DNA from: Bradyrhizobium sp. CCBAU 51627
GTDB lineage: Bacteria > Pseudomonadota > Alphaproteobacteria > Rhizobiales > Xanthobacteraceae
Assembly: GCF_028128765.1 (NCBI RefSeq)
Contig: NZ_LBJG01000092.1
Span: forward strand, 1-64,000
DNA length: 64,000 nucleotides
Direction of reading: 5' to 3'
The translations under genes were made by a program, and so were the position numbers. Positions 19,057 through 30,015 of the stretch are shown here, one piece after another; within the stretch, counting starts at the first letter, position 1, and every line of letters starts with the position of its first letter. Under the pieces are notes generated by a model. It was not told where the DNA came from. It did not search any database and saw nothing but the letters and a program-made list of their open reading frames with translations.

Positions 19057-20168
19057 TTCTATTCCCATTTTGCTTACACAGATGTTGGGGTCCGCTTGTT
19101 TCAGCTGAACGCTCACGCGCGAAGGAAAGCGCCGGGCCCGAAATGTTTGACCAGGTCCCAGCTCGCACAGAGAAGATAGCTGGAGCAAACCGGCGTGCGC
19201 CCGAAGGTTGAGCCAAGGCGATGCTGATTTGTTCGTTACTGACCGGCCGGGTTGCTATCCAAGGTGCCAAATTGACGCGAGCGCATCCAGACTTTCGAAA
19301 GAATGGCTGGCAAATGACGCAACGTTTGCGGCGGACAAGGTCAGCACTTGTCACAAGAACATACCAGCATCCCGAGCGCCAACCTAAGGAAGTGAGCTCG
19401 GCACAGAACTCTTCGCGCAGCTCGGCACAACTCAGGTCAGAGACCGGTGCAGCGCTTGCGCATGCCGGGCCGCCACTTGCGGACGTTGACACATAGCTGC
19501 TTGATGAGGACGACAGCATGTATGCGATCCTCAGGCCTTTCCAAGAACCATCAGGATGGGCACAGCAATTCTCGCACCACTTTCCGATCGACAAAATGGC
19601 CCGCTAAGAGAGGCACTCAGAGAAGAACGGCCTCGTCTGAGGTGTTTGAGCGGATGTGGCATACGTCAAACATGCGACAACGTCTCAGGCACGACATCGA
19701 ATTGATATGGATCAACAGCAAGGCCGGATGCCTCACCTGCATTGACGCGAAACGCGGATGGGCGCTGCTTGTGAGTGCGGTCCTAAGGCGCGAGCCAAAT
19801 CCAATACGAGCCTTCCCATCCTTGAATCGAGCAGCGGAGCAGCAGTTTAGTCTAGCGGGGTCTTTGAGAGGACCGGCGCTTTCGGAGTTTCGCTGTGGCG
19901 CGCCATCGCGAATGTCCCATTTGCGTCATGAGGACTCGCCGCCTCCTTGGAAAGCCGAGAAGAGAGCGAAAGAGGAAAGAATCACGGAAGGTTCGTCGTG
20001 GTTTGATCCGGGAGGGCGGTTGATAAAGACGTGACTTGGCGGAGATGTTGCCTGCGGGCGTCGGGGTCGGGGTCTGAAGCGGATTACGCGCCAGCTCGGA
20101 TGCAGCTTCACACGATCAAGGTCCTACGTAGCGGCGGGTGGGGTGAAGCCGCTCAAATCGTGTCCGGG
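19057..20168. other. no gene recognised
   Basis: Overlapping short frames on both strands; none shows a family motif or good start. Confidence 0.4.
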
Positions 20169-20792
20169 CTAGCTCTCGCGCACCACGGTCTTCAGGTAAT
20201 GGTAGGCCTTGATGATCTCGACCAGGCGGCCCTCCTTAGAGCGGTCGCCGCCATTGGCATCGGGATGGTGCTGTTTGACCATCGCCTTATACTTTGCCTT
20301 GATATCTTCGAGCGTCGCGTCGACATTCAGGCCCATCACCTGCAACGCTTTCCGCTTGGTATTGAAAATCTTGCGCTCCTCAGGCTTGGCCTCCGCGCGA
20401 GGGCGGGGACTGGCGCGTCCGCTCAGTTCGGCGAGCATGCAAAAAGCATCGCAGGCGTCCTCGGAATCGGCCGCGCTGCCGGTCATTTTGCGAGCGCTGA
20501 TGCTCTCGCCCATCTTCCAGGTTGGACGATGGCCGATCAGCTCGTCCTTCTGGTAGCGCGCGACCGCTTCCGCGTCCATGCCCGAGAAGAAATTGTAGGA
20601 CTGATTGTATTTGCGCACATGGTCGATGCAGAAGTGCCAATATTCGCGCGCATTGCCGCGACCCTTTGGCGCGGGATGGGTCGCCTTGTTCTGGCAATCA
20701 GGCCATTCGCATAGCGCCGCGGTCTGCCGCTCCTGCGCGTCCTTCTTGTTGATGCGAATGGAGGCGAAGAATTTGGATGTGTCGATCGGCAT
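20169..20792 (-). CDS. J-domain (DnaJ-like) protein
   Basis: 207 residues. The C-terminal ~65 residues form a J domain (ALQVMGLNVDATLEDIKAKY, MVKQHHPDANGGD with the HPD motif, then LVEIIKAYHYLK) that would stimulate an Hsp70/DnaK partner. The N-terminal part has paired cysteines and histidines (LCEWPDCQNKATH, YWHFCIDHVRKYNQ), a likely metal-binding segment. Composition and codon use are those of a core alphaproteobacterial gene, so it may be an original chromosomal gene rather than island cargo. ATG 20792 is the natural start. Confidence 0.85.
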   Translation of the reverse strand: MPIDTSKFFASIRINKKDAQERQTAALCEWPDCQNKATHPAPKGRGNAREYWHFCIDHVRKYNQSYNFFSGMDAEAVARYQKDELIGHRPTWKMGESISARKMTGSAADSEDACDAFCMLAELSGRASPRPRAEAKPEERKIFNTKRKALQVMGLNVDATLEDIKAKYKAMVKQHHPDANGGDRSKEGRLVEIIKAYHYLKTVVRES

Positions 20793-22159
20793 GACTTGGC
20801 CCCGTTGGCGGAGCGGCAGTTAACAGCGCCGCTTCTAAGCTAGCGAATTGGTTTGGACGGCAGATCTGGCTCGGCCTTCGCGTCTGGTCCACTGGCGTGA
20901 TGTAGCAGGCGCTTCGTAGCAATCGACATGCCAGGGCTCGCGAGCTTGGTTCAGACATCACCTCTTTGCGATCTCAGATCGACTCGATTGCAATTTGCTG
21001 TCGGGCTCTGCACATAGAGGGCTTGAACGGGGACCGGGTGAATACGAAGAAAGCGGGAGCTATGCAGCACTCTCGGTCATGACGCGCTCAGAGAGGCAGC
21101 GTGGCAAGGCGGACGGCGAACCTGCGAGAACTTCTCCAAGGAGGCGATACGGCCCGAAGGAGAGGATCAACATTATGCCCTTCTCAACCGTCTGCGGTTG
21201 ATCATGCAAGGGTACAGATTCTCCGCAACAGAGTGCGTGATCTGTTCGCCGGACTGTCGAGACGGAACTGCCGCGTTCGGCAGACGCCGGCGAGCTGAAG
21301 CCGCCGCGGATGGTCGCGCCGGCCGTGCGGCACGGCTATGGCCCGACGCGCAACATCGCCACTGTCGGCGCGATCAAGGCTGCCAGCCCAAGGCGAGGAC
21401 CGATGTGCGAGCGGCTCGCCGGTTGGATCCCCGTCACCCCTAAATGATTTGCCAGTCCGAGCGCGGCGGACCAGGAGCCTCGATCCCCTCCTGCCCGCCC
21501 CGTCGCCGCGCAGTATGTCGAGAGGCGATCCCAGAAGGCGCTGCCGGCCCTGGTGGAAAGGATGCGCCGAACCTTTCGCCTTCGGTGATTTCGGGCCTGA
21601 ACGACCAATCACGCCGAATACGAGCGCCGGCGGCACACAAGACCGTCAGCGTGCTCAAAGAGATCCCGAGCTGATTCGGAGCGGCAAGAAGGCCATGCAG
21701 GATCTCAATGGCGCCCAGCCGCGCGGTCGCGGAGCATGCATTCGATATCTTCGAGCATGGCACAAATATGCGCGTGACCTTGGTCGCCGGACAAGGATCG
21801 CCAATCTAGGACCTATTGGCTTTCTATGACTTTCCTGCCGAAGCACCAGAGCCAGTTGAGAACTACAATCCGATCGAGGCCTCCGCCGCGGTGCGACACA
21901 CGAGCGCACGAGTCAGGGAACTGTTGTCGCCACAAACCCTAAGATTGATGGTGCAAGCTGATCCAGGTGGCGTCGAAGATGTTGGGTTGATTGAAGAGGC
22001 CCAAATCAGTTGCTGAGATCGTCGCGGCGTCAGAGCCAACGCCATTGAGCTCGTCCCGAACACGCAAAGCCATGCCGCCTGCTCGGCTCCGTCACCGGTC
22101 GAGGGTTAAGAGCGATGAAATGACTAATCTGACATCGCAATCGGCAATTCTCTAAGCGC
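20793..22159. other. decayed region
   Basis: Plus-strand pieces at about 21290-21660 look formerly coding (APAVRHGYGPTRNIATVGAI, AGWIPVTP) but are broken by stops and frame changes. I do not recognise the parent gene. Confidence 0.4.
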
Positions 22160-22189
22160 GTCAGCTTATCGACAGCTGGTCCTAATAAA
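22160..22189 (+). promoter_or_regulatory. tts box (TtsI operator)
   Basis: GTCAGCTTATCGACAGCT, a near-perfect match to the tts box, 60 bases before the effector start at 22249. TtsI should activate the gene from here. Confidence 0.9.
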
Positions 22190-22248
22190 GCGAGAGAGAG
22201 CGACACTATCAGCTCGGTATTGCGACCGACTCAAGCCCGGGGGTGGAC

Positions 22249-23583
22249 ATGGACCCATTTAACAGCATCAACCCATTCGATCGTGACAACGCCGCGGTGT
22301 CACAACCGCAACAGCAGCAAGCGGAGTTTGAGCCGTACTTGGATGAAGTGCCGCAGCTTGATGGCCCGACCGTTCCAGAGATTCCTGCTTCGTTAGATCG
22401 CTACTATCCTCATCTGTCTGAGGAAGATCGTAGACTCATCGAGGCTTTGGAAGTTGGGCACCAGAGCACCCGCGGTCCCCATTCCGAAGACGCAGTCACC
22501 AGATACTTCGGGGACACCGCTGCCCAGCACAGCGCGCCGCGGGAAGCTTTGATTTGGCCGAAGGAGCTGCCTGCGGAAGGTCATGATCAGGATCCCTTGA
22601 TGGGTGAAGCCATCCTAGCATCGTCTCTCAACCAAGGCGTGCGCGATCACCTCGGACACCCCGGAGAAGCCGTTCGTCAGTTCAACTGGAGCGGCGGCTA
22701 CCAGCCGGCTCCGTACGAGCTGACCTGGAGCGCTCCCGTTTCAAGTCGGGAGGTCCTGATGGGTGAGGATTACACCGGGGAGTTGAGGCCTGCGAAGAGG
22801 CAAAGAATACTAAGCCATACGGAAGGGGATGCCATCGGGGGCCAGGTGAGCGAGCCCGGCAGTTCAGTCGTTCGCGAGCTGATGGAAGAAGTCGGCGCAC
22901 CGGTTCAAGCCAGCGGTCCGGCCGTCCTTCCTGCGGAAGACTTCGATCAGGATCTGCTGTGGGCGATGATGGGAAACGCCGGCCCATCGTCGTCTCTCGA
23001 GCCAACCGAGGGTCATCACCAAGCGCCGGATTTAGAACCCGTCGTTCGTCCCTTCAATTTCCGGCAGGGCGACCAGCACGCGTCCGCTGCGCTTGACCTT
23101 AACACCCCCCCGCCGAGCCAGGACAGCCGACCCAACAGTTTTATCGTTCACAATGACCGCTACACGGCGCTGTTCGTGCCCGCTGGTGCGATCAGGCGAA
23201 GCACCCAACTCAATCCGCAAGGCGCTGCCATTCCTCTCGGATCTCGACGGGAAAACGTGCCGCAACCCAGCACGCAGCTAGCGAATCGAGCCTCACCAGC
23301 GTTGCTTGGACGGTCGATGGAGCAAGCCGCTCCGGCGTCCTCCAGCGCTGAAAGGACGGCCCCCGCGCCCCGCGAGATTTATGCTGCATCATTCGCCGTT
23401 CCAGAGAATTTTTCGCACGGCACCCAACCCGCCCCGGACACGATGCGCTCGAAGCTCGGCCACTGGGGCCTCTTGCCCAACGAGGCGCAGCCGGTAAAAG
23501 AGTACGACATTCGCGGCGAGCGTTACACCGCGCTATTGGGACCTGGAGGCCCCAATGACGTTCGGCTCATTCATCACCCGTGA
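22249..23583 (+). CDS. candidate type III effector with NLS, EAR motif and C-terminal module
   Basis: 444 residues, unrecognised as a whole. It begins MDPFNSINPFDRD, like the NopP homologue at 46292 (VDPFDNVNP), probably a type III secretion signal. Visible parts: RPAKRQRIL (about 180-188), a classic basic nuclear-localisation pattern; LDLNTPPP (about 282-289), matching the plant DLNxxP EAR repression motif; a half module VHNDRYTALFVPAGA (about 300-314); and a full C-terminal module (about 378-444: FAVPENFSHGTQPAPD, GLLP, IRGERYTALLGPGG, VRLIHHP) shared with three other genes in this window. LPAEGHDQDPLM and LPAEDFDQDLLW are an internal repeat. ATG 22249 follows GGGGG by 5 bases; GTG 22243 is an alternative. 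Its tts box supports secretion. Inferred role: acts in the plant nucleus as a transcriptional repressor or adaptor. Confidence 0.8.
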   Translation: MDPFNSINPFDRDNAAVSQPQQQQAEFEPYLDEVPQLDGPTVPEIPASLDRYYPHLSEEDRRLIEALEVGHQSTRGPHSEDAVTRYFGDTAAQHSAPREALIWPKELPAEGHDQDPLMGEAILASSLNQGVRDHLGHPGEAVRQFNWSGGYQPAPYELTWSAPVSSREVLMGEDYTGELRPAKRQRILSHTEGDAIGGQVSEPGSSVVRELMEEVGAPVQASGPAVLPAEDFDQDLLWAMMGNAGPSSSLEPTEGHHQAPDLEPVVRPFNFRQGDQHASAALDLNTPPPSQDSRPNSFIVHNDRYTALFVPAGAIRRSTQLNPQGAAIPLGSRRENVPQPSTQLANRASPALLGRSMEQAAPASSSAERTAPAPREIYAASFAVPENFSHGTQPAPDTMRSKLGHWGLLPNEAQPVKEYDIRGERYTALLGPGGPNDVRLIHHP

Positions 23584-23735
23584 AGGTAGATGCCGAGGGA
23601 CAACCCGCGCTAGGAGCCCGTCCACATAGCTCGGTATTGGACTTGCTATTTGCTCCAGCAACTCTTGCGAGCTTGGCGCGGTTCCGGGCGGTGCGGCTGA
23701 GCCCTACCCGGCCCGATTAACTTGCGCGCATCATG

Positions 23736-23765
23736 GCTGTGCGGCTCCTCGTTGAGCCGCACAGC
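23736..23765 (+). terminator. hairpin after the effector
   Basis: Perfect 12-bp stem (GCTGTGCGGCTC) with a 6-base loop, about 150 bases after the effector stop, with a weak T-rich stretch after it. Confidence 0.5.
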
Positions 23766-24496
23766 TATCGCCCTTTGATCTTTCCGAAGAGCCGGCGGCC
23801 AAAGCTGCGGAGGAAACCTACGGTGTTATTGCCGTTTCGTTTTGCAGCATTGCCATTGATGGGGGCCTCAACTCGAGACAGGATAAGCATCCTCGTAAAG
23901 AGGCTGCTGCACGCGCCCCCATTGAACGCGCGCCAGCTGAGCTTAGCTGGCTACAGATGAATGTGGCCGTCCATTAGCCTCAGATGCACATCCTCGTCGT
24001 GGCCTTCCGCAGAATGCTCACGTGGCCAATGAGGCGCTGCCCAGCACCTCGTGGATCCACCTCAACATCAGTACCGTATGTTAGGGGTCAGCACTGGTGG
24101 GGATACCGTGCGATCTTCATCGCTCAGCCCAACGACTTCCGCAGCTTACACGGTGCGACCCCGACTCTGCCGCCAGCGCTCCTGTACTGGATACTCTGCA
24201 TTCAACGTCCCCGCGGAAAGCGGGTCAGCAAGTTTTGGCGGAGATAGTCGCGGCAACCTAAGAGCAGTGAATAGATCGTGCGGTATCTGTCGCTACTCCG
24301 GACTCGGCGCTTTGATGAGAGCTGCGTCGTTCGGGACATGGATTCGGTTCAGAGCCGGGTGCCTTCGGCACTAATCTGCCCGTCGAAAACGACCACCTGA
24401 GATGACCTAGCGCCTCAAGGAACTTGAGCGCAGAACTGAGCAAGCCGCAGCGACCTCTATCCGGCTGAACAAATCGGCCAGATCAGGACGTGGACA
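23766..24496. other. no gene recognised
   Basis: Only short frames; probably transposon debris. Confidence 0.4.
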
Positions 24497-24640
24497 GCCT
24501 GATGGATGCAAGTTGGACGAACGCAAGGTAGTTGCGGCGAGTTTGTCGGAGCGCGTTGCCACGCGCCGACCATGCTTGAGCTTGTTGAAGAAGCGCTCGA
24601 CCAGATTCCGAGCTCGATAGAGACAGGATACCGCTCCCTA
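24497..24640 (-). pseudogene. IS5-type transposase, C-terminal remnant
   Basis: On the minus strand YRARNLVERFFNKLKHGRRV followed by ATRSDKLAA, then after a frameshift NYLAFVQLASIRL. This is the conserved C-terminal end (Y-R-x-R-N-x-V-E-R-x-F) of IS5-family DDE transposases. The first part of the gene is missing. Confidence 0.65.
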
Positions 24641-24886
24641 CTAGCAGAGATTTCGCGTTTTATCGTCTCATCTGTTTATGGAACGGCACCGAAATAACAC
24701 ACGCGGCAATACCAGGAGTTAAAGTCAGCCATTGGAGAAATTACGCCAATCCAAGTTCGTGTCTATTTCCTCGCGCACTGGTAGTGAATCAAATCGTCAC
24801 GTTCGATTCAGCCCCCAATTCAGGTAGTTTGATGCGGCACGAGGCGGCATTCTAAATCTCTGCATCGAAAATGGGGGAGTCCTGCA

Positions 24887-26140
24887 ATGACCGGCGGAAG
24901 CATCGGCTCGCGCACCGCGCCGGCGAGTAACTCGCCTCCAAAGCCTATGAGCCGGTCGGAGCGGTTCGACGCGATTGACGTGCTGCGGGGCTTGGCCCTG
25001 TTCGGCGTGCTCGCCATGAACATCGTGACCATATTTCGGGTCTCCTTCTACGCGCCGTTCTTGCCGAACGCGGAGCCGTCCGGGCCGCTCGACCGGGTGG
25101 TAGCGGCTGTGCTGACGGTCGCCGTCGACTGGAAGGCGCTTGCGCTGTTCTCGCTGCTGTTCGGCGTCGGCCTCGTCATCCAATTCGAGCGGCTTGCCGG
25201 CGATGCACGGCGCATGATCTTGCTCGTGCGCAGGCTAGTGGTGTTGCTGGCGATTGGCCTGGTGCACCTCTGTTTGATCTGGAACGGCGACATTCTCGTC
25301 GAATATGCGCTGGCGGGCTTCGTGGTGCTGCCCTTCCTCGGCGGCGCGCGGTGGCTCATGGCGGGTGCAGCCCTGCTGCTCCTGGGGCTCTACGTGACCA
25401 TGCCGGTGCTACCGCCGATTGTGCCGCTGCCGGAAGCAGCCGGGATGGCCGGTCTTGCCGCGGACGGGATGCGTGCCTACGGCACAGGCGGATTTTTCGA
25501 TGTGCTCGCGTTCCGGATCCGCGAGGTGCCGGCGATTTTTCCGGCGCACGTCATGGTCTTTCCGCGCACTGTCGCGCTGTTCCTCGTTGGCGTCCTCGCG
25601 TGGCGGAGCGGGGTTTTGCGTCGGGCTTCGGCGAACCGGCGCCTGCTGTTCGTCGTTGCAACCTTTGGCATTCTTCTCGGCGGCGGATTGAGTCTCGCGG
25701 CAGCAGGACAAGAGCTCTTCGATTGGCCGTCGCTCGGGCGCGCGCACTTTCCGGTAGAACAGCTGGGGGCAGTCGTGTTGGCTCTCGGTTATGCGGCCGC
25801 AGTCATCGCGGCTGTGAACCTCGCTGGCAGGCGGAGGATGCTGGGCTGGGCCGCACCGCTTGGCCGCATGGCGTTCACCAACTATCTGGCGCAATCTGTG
25901 ATCTGCGGCTGGATCTTCTACGGCTATGGTCTAGGCCAATTTGGCCGCCTCGGCGTGGCCGCGACACTGACGATCGGCATTTTCGTGTATGGCGCGCAGG
26001 TGGTGTTCAGCGCGTGGTGGCTCCGCCGCTATCGGTTCGGTCCTGTCGAGTGGCTCTGGCGCTCGTGCATGTATGGGGTACCGCAGCCGATGCGGGCAAC
26101 GGTCAATTTAGCCATCATGCGCGCGACGATAGCAGATTGA
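24887..26140 (+). CDS. DUF418-family integral membrane protein
   Basis: 417 residues with about ten hydrophobic segments. It opens with the characteristic RFDAIDVLRGLALFGVLAMN (the conserved R-x-x-x-x-D-x-x-R-G motif) and contains the DUF418 block near the end (FTNYLAQSVICGWIFYGYG, then FGPVEWLWRSCMYG). Members are inner-membrane proteins of unknown transport or modification role. ATG 24887 has GGGGAG 7 bases upstream; an internal Met at 24947 is less likely. High-GC coding and normal length suggest an intact gene. It stands alone. Confidence 0.85.
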   Translation: MTGGSIGSRTAPASNSPPKPMSRSERFDAIDVLRGLALFGVLAMNIVTIFRVSFYAPFLPNAEPSGPLDRVVAAVLTVAVDWKALALFSLLFGVGLVIQFERLAGDARRMILLVRRLVVLLAIGLVHLCLIWNGDILVEYALAGFVVLPFLGGARWLMAGAALLLLGLYVTMPVLPPIVPLPEAAGMAGLAADGMRAYGTGGFFDVLAFRIREVPAIFPAHVMVFPRTVALFLVGVLAWRSGVLRRASANRRLLFVVATFGILLGGGLSLAAAGQELFDWPSLGRAHFPVEQLGAVVLALGYAAAVIAAVNLAGRRRMLGWAAPLGRMAFTNYLAQSVICGWIFYGYGLGQFGRLGVAATLTIGIFVYGAQVVFSAWWLRRYRFGPVEWLWRSCMYGVPQPMRATVNLAIMRATIAD

Positions 26141-26688
26141 TGCGGGCCCAGATACCCTAGCTGCGTGCTGCTTCAAGCGGAAGCCGCCGAAGCCAGTACG
26201 GCTGGTTTTAGCCCTTCAGCGACCTCGGCAGACGTCCGCTTTTCCACCGCTATTGAAGGGAGCGGACACCAGGCGGCCAGCCGCTTAATGAGTACACGGC
26301 CTACTGTTTGAGGACCACTCGAAAATTGCGAACGAGCCGCAAAGACAGGCGCCACGACAACATGATTGCCGAGCGTTGCCTCGGCGGCTTGCAGATCTGC
26401 GAAAACGCCTCGCGTGTCGCCGCGCTGATAGGCTCAAAGGTCGCGATCGCGCGACATGAACTCATCGCCTTGACGCGGATCTTTGCTCGGTCTTCCATTA
26501 CTCGCAGGCCCTTTCCAGCACCGCCAGCATGCCGGTACGACGGAAGGGCAATCCGCAGCAGCCGGCAACAAATGCAGAGAAAATCCAAATGTGATGGAGG
26601 CGCGATTAGACGACCTATCAATTTATGCAGGAGATTTCGGGACTCAGGTCACTTAGCTTGCGGTGATAGTGCCTGGGAGATTTCTTCA
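26141..26688. other. no gene recognised
   Basis: Upstream region of the SET-domain gene; the same frame is open from 26308 but lacks coding character before 26689. No nod or tts box seen. Confidence 0.4.
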
Positions 26689-27108
26689 ATGTTGATCGTT
26701 GACACTATTTTGAAACCAGACCAGTTTGGCGGCATTGGACTTTTCTCAGCTACTCTTTTGCCTAAAGATTCGTTGATTTGGATTTATAATCCTATCGTTG
26801 ACATCGCGGTGACGCCTGAGCAGTACGAAACTCGAGCTCCAACATTTCAAGCTCTACTAGATAAGCATGCCTATCCAAGAGACTACAGGGCTAGCGATGG
26901 CGTTGTAGAGTATAATGCTGACAACGCCCGCTTCATGAACCACAGCAGTCAGCCAAACACATATCAAGACGATCATTGCCGAATTCTAACGGCACGTGAT
27001 GTACAACCTGGTGAAGAACTGACTTGCGATTACTTATTTTTCGATCCAAAGTGTGACTTATCGTGGAATAAAGAACCATCGGCGAATGTTGAGGCTCCAA
27101 CGGGCTAG
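26689..27108 (+). CDS. SET-domain protein
   Basis: 139 residues, almost only a SET fold, the catalytic domain of protein lysine methyltransferases. Visible motifs: KPDQFGGIGLFSATLLPKDS (SET start, G-x-G), ARFMNHSSQPNTY (the NHS motif that lines the methyl-donor pocket), and PGEELTCDYLFFD (GEEL-x-x-DY). A post-SET-like cysteine appears once only (PKCDLSW). ATG 26689 has GGGAGA 8 bases upstream. It is visibly richer in A and T than its neighbours, suggesting recent transfer. No tts box precedes it, so type III secretion is not indicated. Confidence 0.8.
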   Translation: MLIVDTILKPDQFGGIGLFSATLLPKDSLIWIYNPIVDIAVTPEQYETRAPTFQALLDKHAYPRDYRASDGVVEYNADNARFMNHSSQPNTYQDDHCRILTARDVQPGEELTCDYLFFDPKCDLSWNKEPSANVEAPTG

Positions 27109-27547
27109 GCGGTAGTGGATTGAGTTTGCGTTCAGACCACTTCGACTTCGTCGGCGAATTTACCCGGGAGAGTTTCCGCAACTCGTTGAGGCTATCGACG
27201 GACAACAGCTTTTTTCGGTTGCCTTGCCTACCCTAGGCAAGATCTCCGCGGATGTGCCCGATCTCGCACTTACTTTAGAATTGATGACCCTCGATCGATC
27301 CCAATCACTGCTGAGATGGCCCCGACATATCCTGATATTATCCGTGGGATACGCCGATTGTGCCGCTTGATGTCAGAGTCACAGATGTGCTGTTCAGAAA
27401 CGCTCTTGATGAGGGCCGCTAGCGGCCCGATCTTTGCGCCTCGATTTAACTTTCGCGCATGGAGAGGGAATCCGTCCCATCCAGTCGCGACGCTACGTAC
27501 TGCCGTATCGAGACCCGTTTTAGGTTATGAGATCAGCGACGACTGAG
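27109..27547. other. decayed region
   Basis: Coding-like fragments in changing frames (VEAIDGQQLFSVALPTLGKI near 27190) may belong to the same lost gene as the remnant that follows. Confidence 0.35.
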
Positions 27548-27726
27548 TGATCGAGTTCTTCGCCGAGGTCCATCCGATCTTGCCCTCCGTGCCAATGAAC
27601 TATCCCTACGCGCTCCAGGACGCCGCGCGAAGGCAACGGAAGCCGGAAGACGACGGGCGTGTCGATCCTCAAGCGGTCCGGGCACGACTCGTAGCTTCCT
27701 CGCGCACTCACGCTCCCAAAAACTAG
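27548..27726 (+). pseudogene. unrecognised gene remnant (3' end)
   Basis: An open stretch without start reads VIEFFAEVHPILPSVPMNYP followed by YALQDAARRQRKPEDDGRVD and ends at a stop at 27726. It has clear protein character but no start and no family I recognise. Confidence 0.35.
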
Positions 27727-30015
27727 CACGAACCAAACTTGCAAGAGCCGGCTGGTGCCATCACGGCAGCTCGCGCAGTGACAAGAAGATTGCACTTGAA
27801 ATCACGAGTTCATCCAGGCTGAACCGGTTCCTGCCTCCCGATGTAAACCACTAAACTCGCGCACGAGCGCATGCCTTCGACGCTCGCCCCGCCATGCAGC
27901 GACTGTCGACGCTCGTTTGTCCGTCTGCAAACCAATGGAGTGTCGCGATCACACCTGTACACCGAGTTGCTTCGATTGCATACCACCCGCATCGGCAAGG
28001 CGCGCAACTCCGCCTCCGAACCAGAGCTCGCTTCCAGTGATAACACCTCGATCGGTTGACCCGGACGGAGTTCGCTCCAAAGCCCATTCCGCGCGCCCTT
28101 TGCGAGGGCGCTCCAAACGAGCGGGAAGCCCAACCGTTGTCTCATCGCGCAGCGGCCGCAGGCGAGCACAGAGCGCTGGCAATACGCGCCGACGGCTTGT
28201 TGCAGCAGCGGCGGACGCTTGAGCGGCTGGCCGTCTGCAGGGGACGAATCGCTCACCGAGGAATTCAAGCCGTGGGGATGCAGCGATGCGGTGAGGTTCT
28301 GCACGAGGATCAATCCAGCGCAAGGCACTCGGCCAGAATTGCTTGAGGAACTGCTCGACCCGGCCTTCATCGCCATGCGAACTCAGGTGGGGCATTTCCT
28401 TTCATAACCGCAGACGATCACCAGATGGAATGCGAGCCGCGCATCCTTGCTCCCAATCGCCAGACTTTACCAAGCAATCCTAAACGTCCCGCTTCCGGCG
28501 CTCGCCGCTATGGCCCGTTCGCCTGACGCTGCTGGGACCCTCCATGAGCAGCATCATCGGCCCCATCAATTTCAGCTTGCTGATGGTGTGAAGCGCGAGC
28601 ACAAGTTCGGGCGTTGCGATCTGCTATTCGTATTTACCGGCGCCATTGGTGCCCTCCGCGCAGATCGTCGGCGCTAGGTGTGAATGCGGCCCTCTTGGCT
28701 GGGCGAGACTTGAGGCGATTGGCATTGGGCCACTCTTTTGCTCGCGAGCCAAACACGTAACCTGCGGCACGTTCGGCCGCCGAGCCTGTATGGAAGGTGC
28801 TCGATGCCTGTGTTCCTAAATTCCGCACCGAGACCTCTCCTGGGCAACTGTGACCGCAGCGAGCCCCAACAACACGTCGCCCGTGAAGCCGAAATGAAGG
28901 CGATAAAGCCACCAGATTGCGCAGCACCGGTCGAGATCGGACATCGCTAGCGCCCGCCTTATTGCTGCGATCATCCGCACCATCGGCTTCATTCCGCGTA
29001 TCATCTGGAAACCTCGCCGTCTCGAGGCCCGCGCTCTCCATTCAGTGACGTTTCGGGCGGTGCTGGCTCGCTGTCCAACGTGTGCACCTGCAATAGATCG
29101 GAAGCTGACATTCATGTTCGCCATAGCGTTCTTTTCCGCTTTTCGAAGCTGCTCGCACACGCCTATATGCATGCGATCTTGCTCTGATCCTACGGCGGAG
29201 CTACTGCTTGCAAAACGCCCAGATCTGGTAGTGCCATTTGACAGGATTCTCATCGATAAATAGGCTCATACGATTTCACTGCTACGCAAAGCAACTGCGC
29301 CACTTGCGAGGGTCGTTGCGGCTAGTGACCTTTGCTGCCACTGCTTGAGAATACCTCCGCGTCCGCCAAGACAATCAGGCTCGCACCGGCAGGGCCTCCG
29401 CTGCTTCCGATTAAGCCCTCCACGGTCACCGGTTTCGCTGCCCAATTTGCGCGAACTCAGCCGACATCGAGCGCTGGCTGGCGGCCCTACCCCATCCAAC
29501 CGCGCAGGCAATCTCGGCCGCGTTGCTGAGCAACGCCCGAACAGTTCGGCCCGCAGCACACCATCGTGCAGCGCTTGTTGGGATCGCTCGGAGGCAAAGC
29601 AGCCGAGACGATCATTTCGCGCAAGGCGAAAGGTGCGGCGCCGGCCGATGATAGGGACTGAGGCGGGGCGGCGTGCAATGAGCACTCCGCGACGTCCTCT
29701 AGTCCTTCCGATCCTGACGCGCGATGGCGCAACGTCGGACTGGCAGACAGCCGGAGCTACCTCGGTCAAGCGAAAGTAACATCCTCAGGTGAGGCATAGG
29801 GGGCAATATTACAGGCCAGATGACAGGTCAGCACCAGGCAGACAAATGCCAGGATGACGTTGCATCTCGTGGGCTGCCAGTGGGTCCGATAATGCGTACC
29901 CACTGGCGGCGCGAACGATCCACCGCTAAGCGCTGAATTGCCTATCCAGGTAAGGACAACCGAAGTGATCGCAGGGCTCCAGTCCGCCGTGATAGGCTGA
30001 CCGTGGGGTTACGTC
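27727..30015. other. no gene recognised
   Basis: A 2.3-kb stretch with many short GC-rich frames on both strands and no supported gene; transposon or deletion debris is likely. A 55-base segment at 29586-29640 recurs at 31101-31155. Confidence 0.4.
29586..29640 (+). repeat. imperfect direct repeat, copy 1
   Basis: Contains AGCCGAGACGATCAT and similar flanking sequence, matching 31101-31155 on the same strand with scattered mismatches. The two copies bracket the effector gene at 30016-30591. Confidence 0.55.

Noticed and set aside
29080..29109. Minus-strand GTCAGCTTCCGATC
   Set aside because: Second half site absent, and no supported gene downstream.
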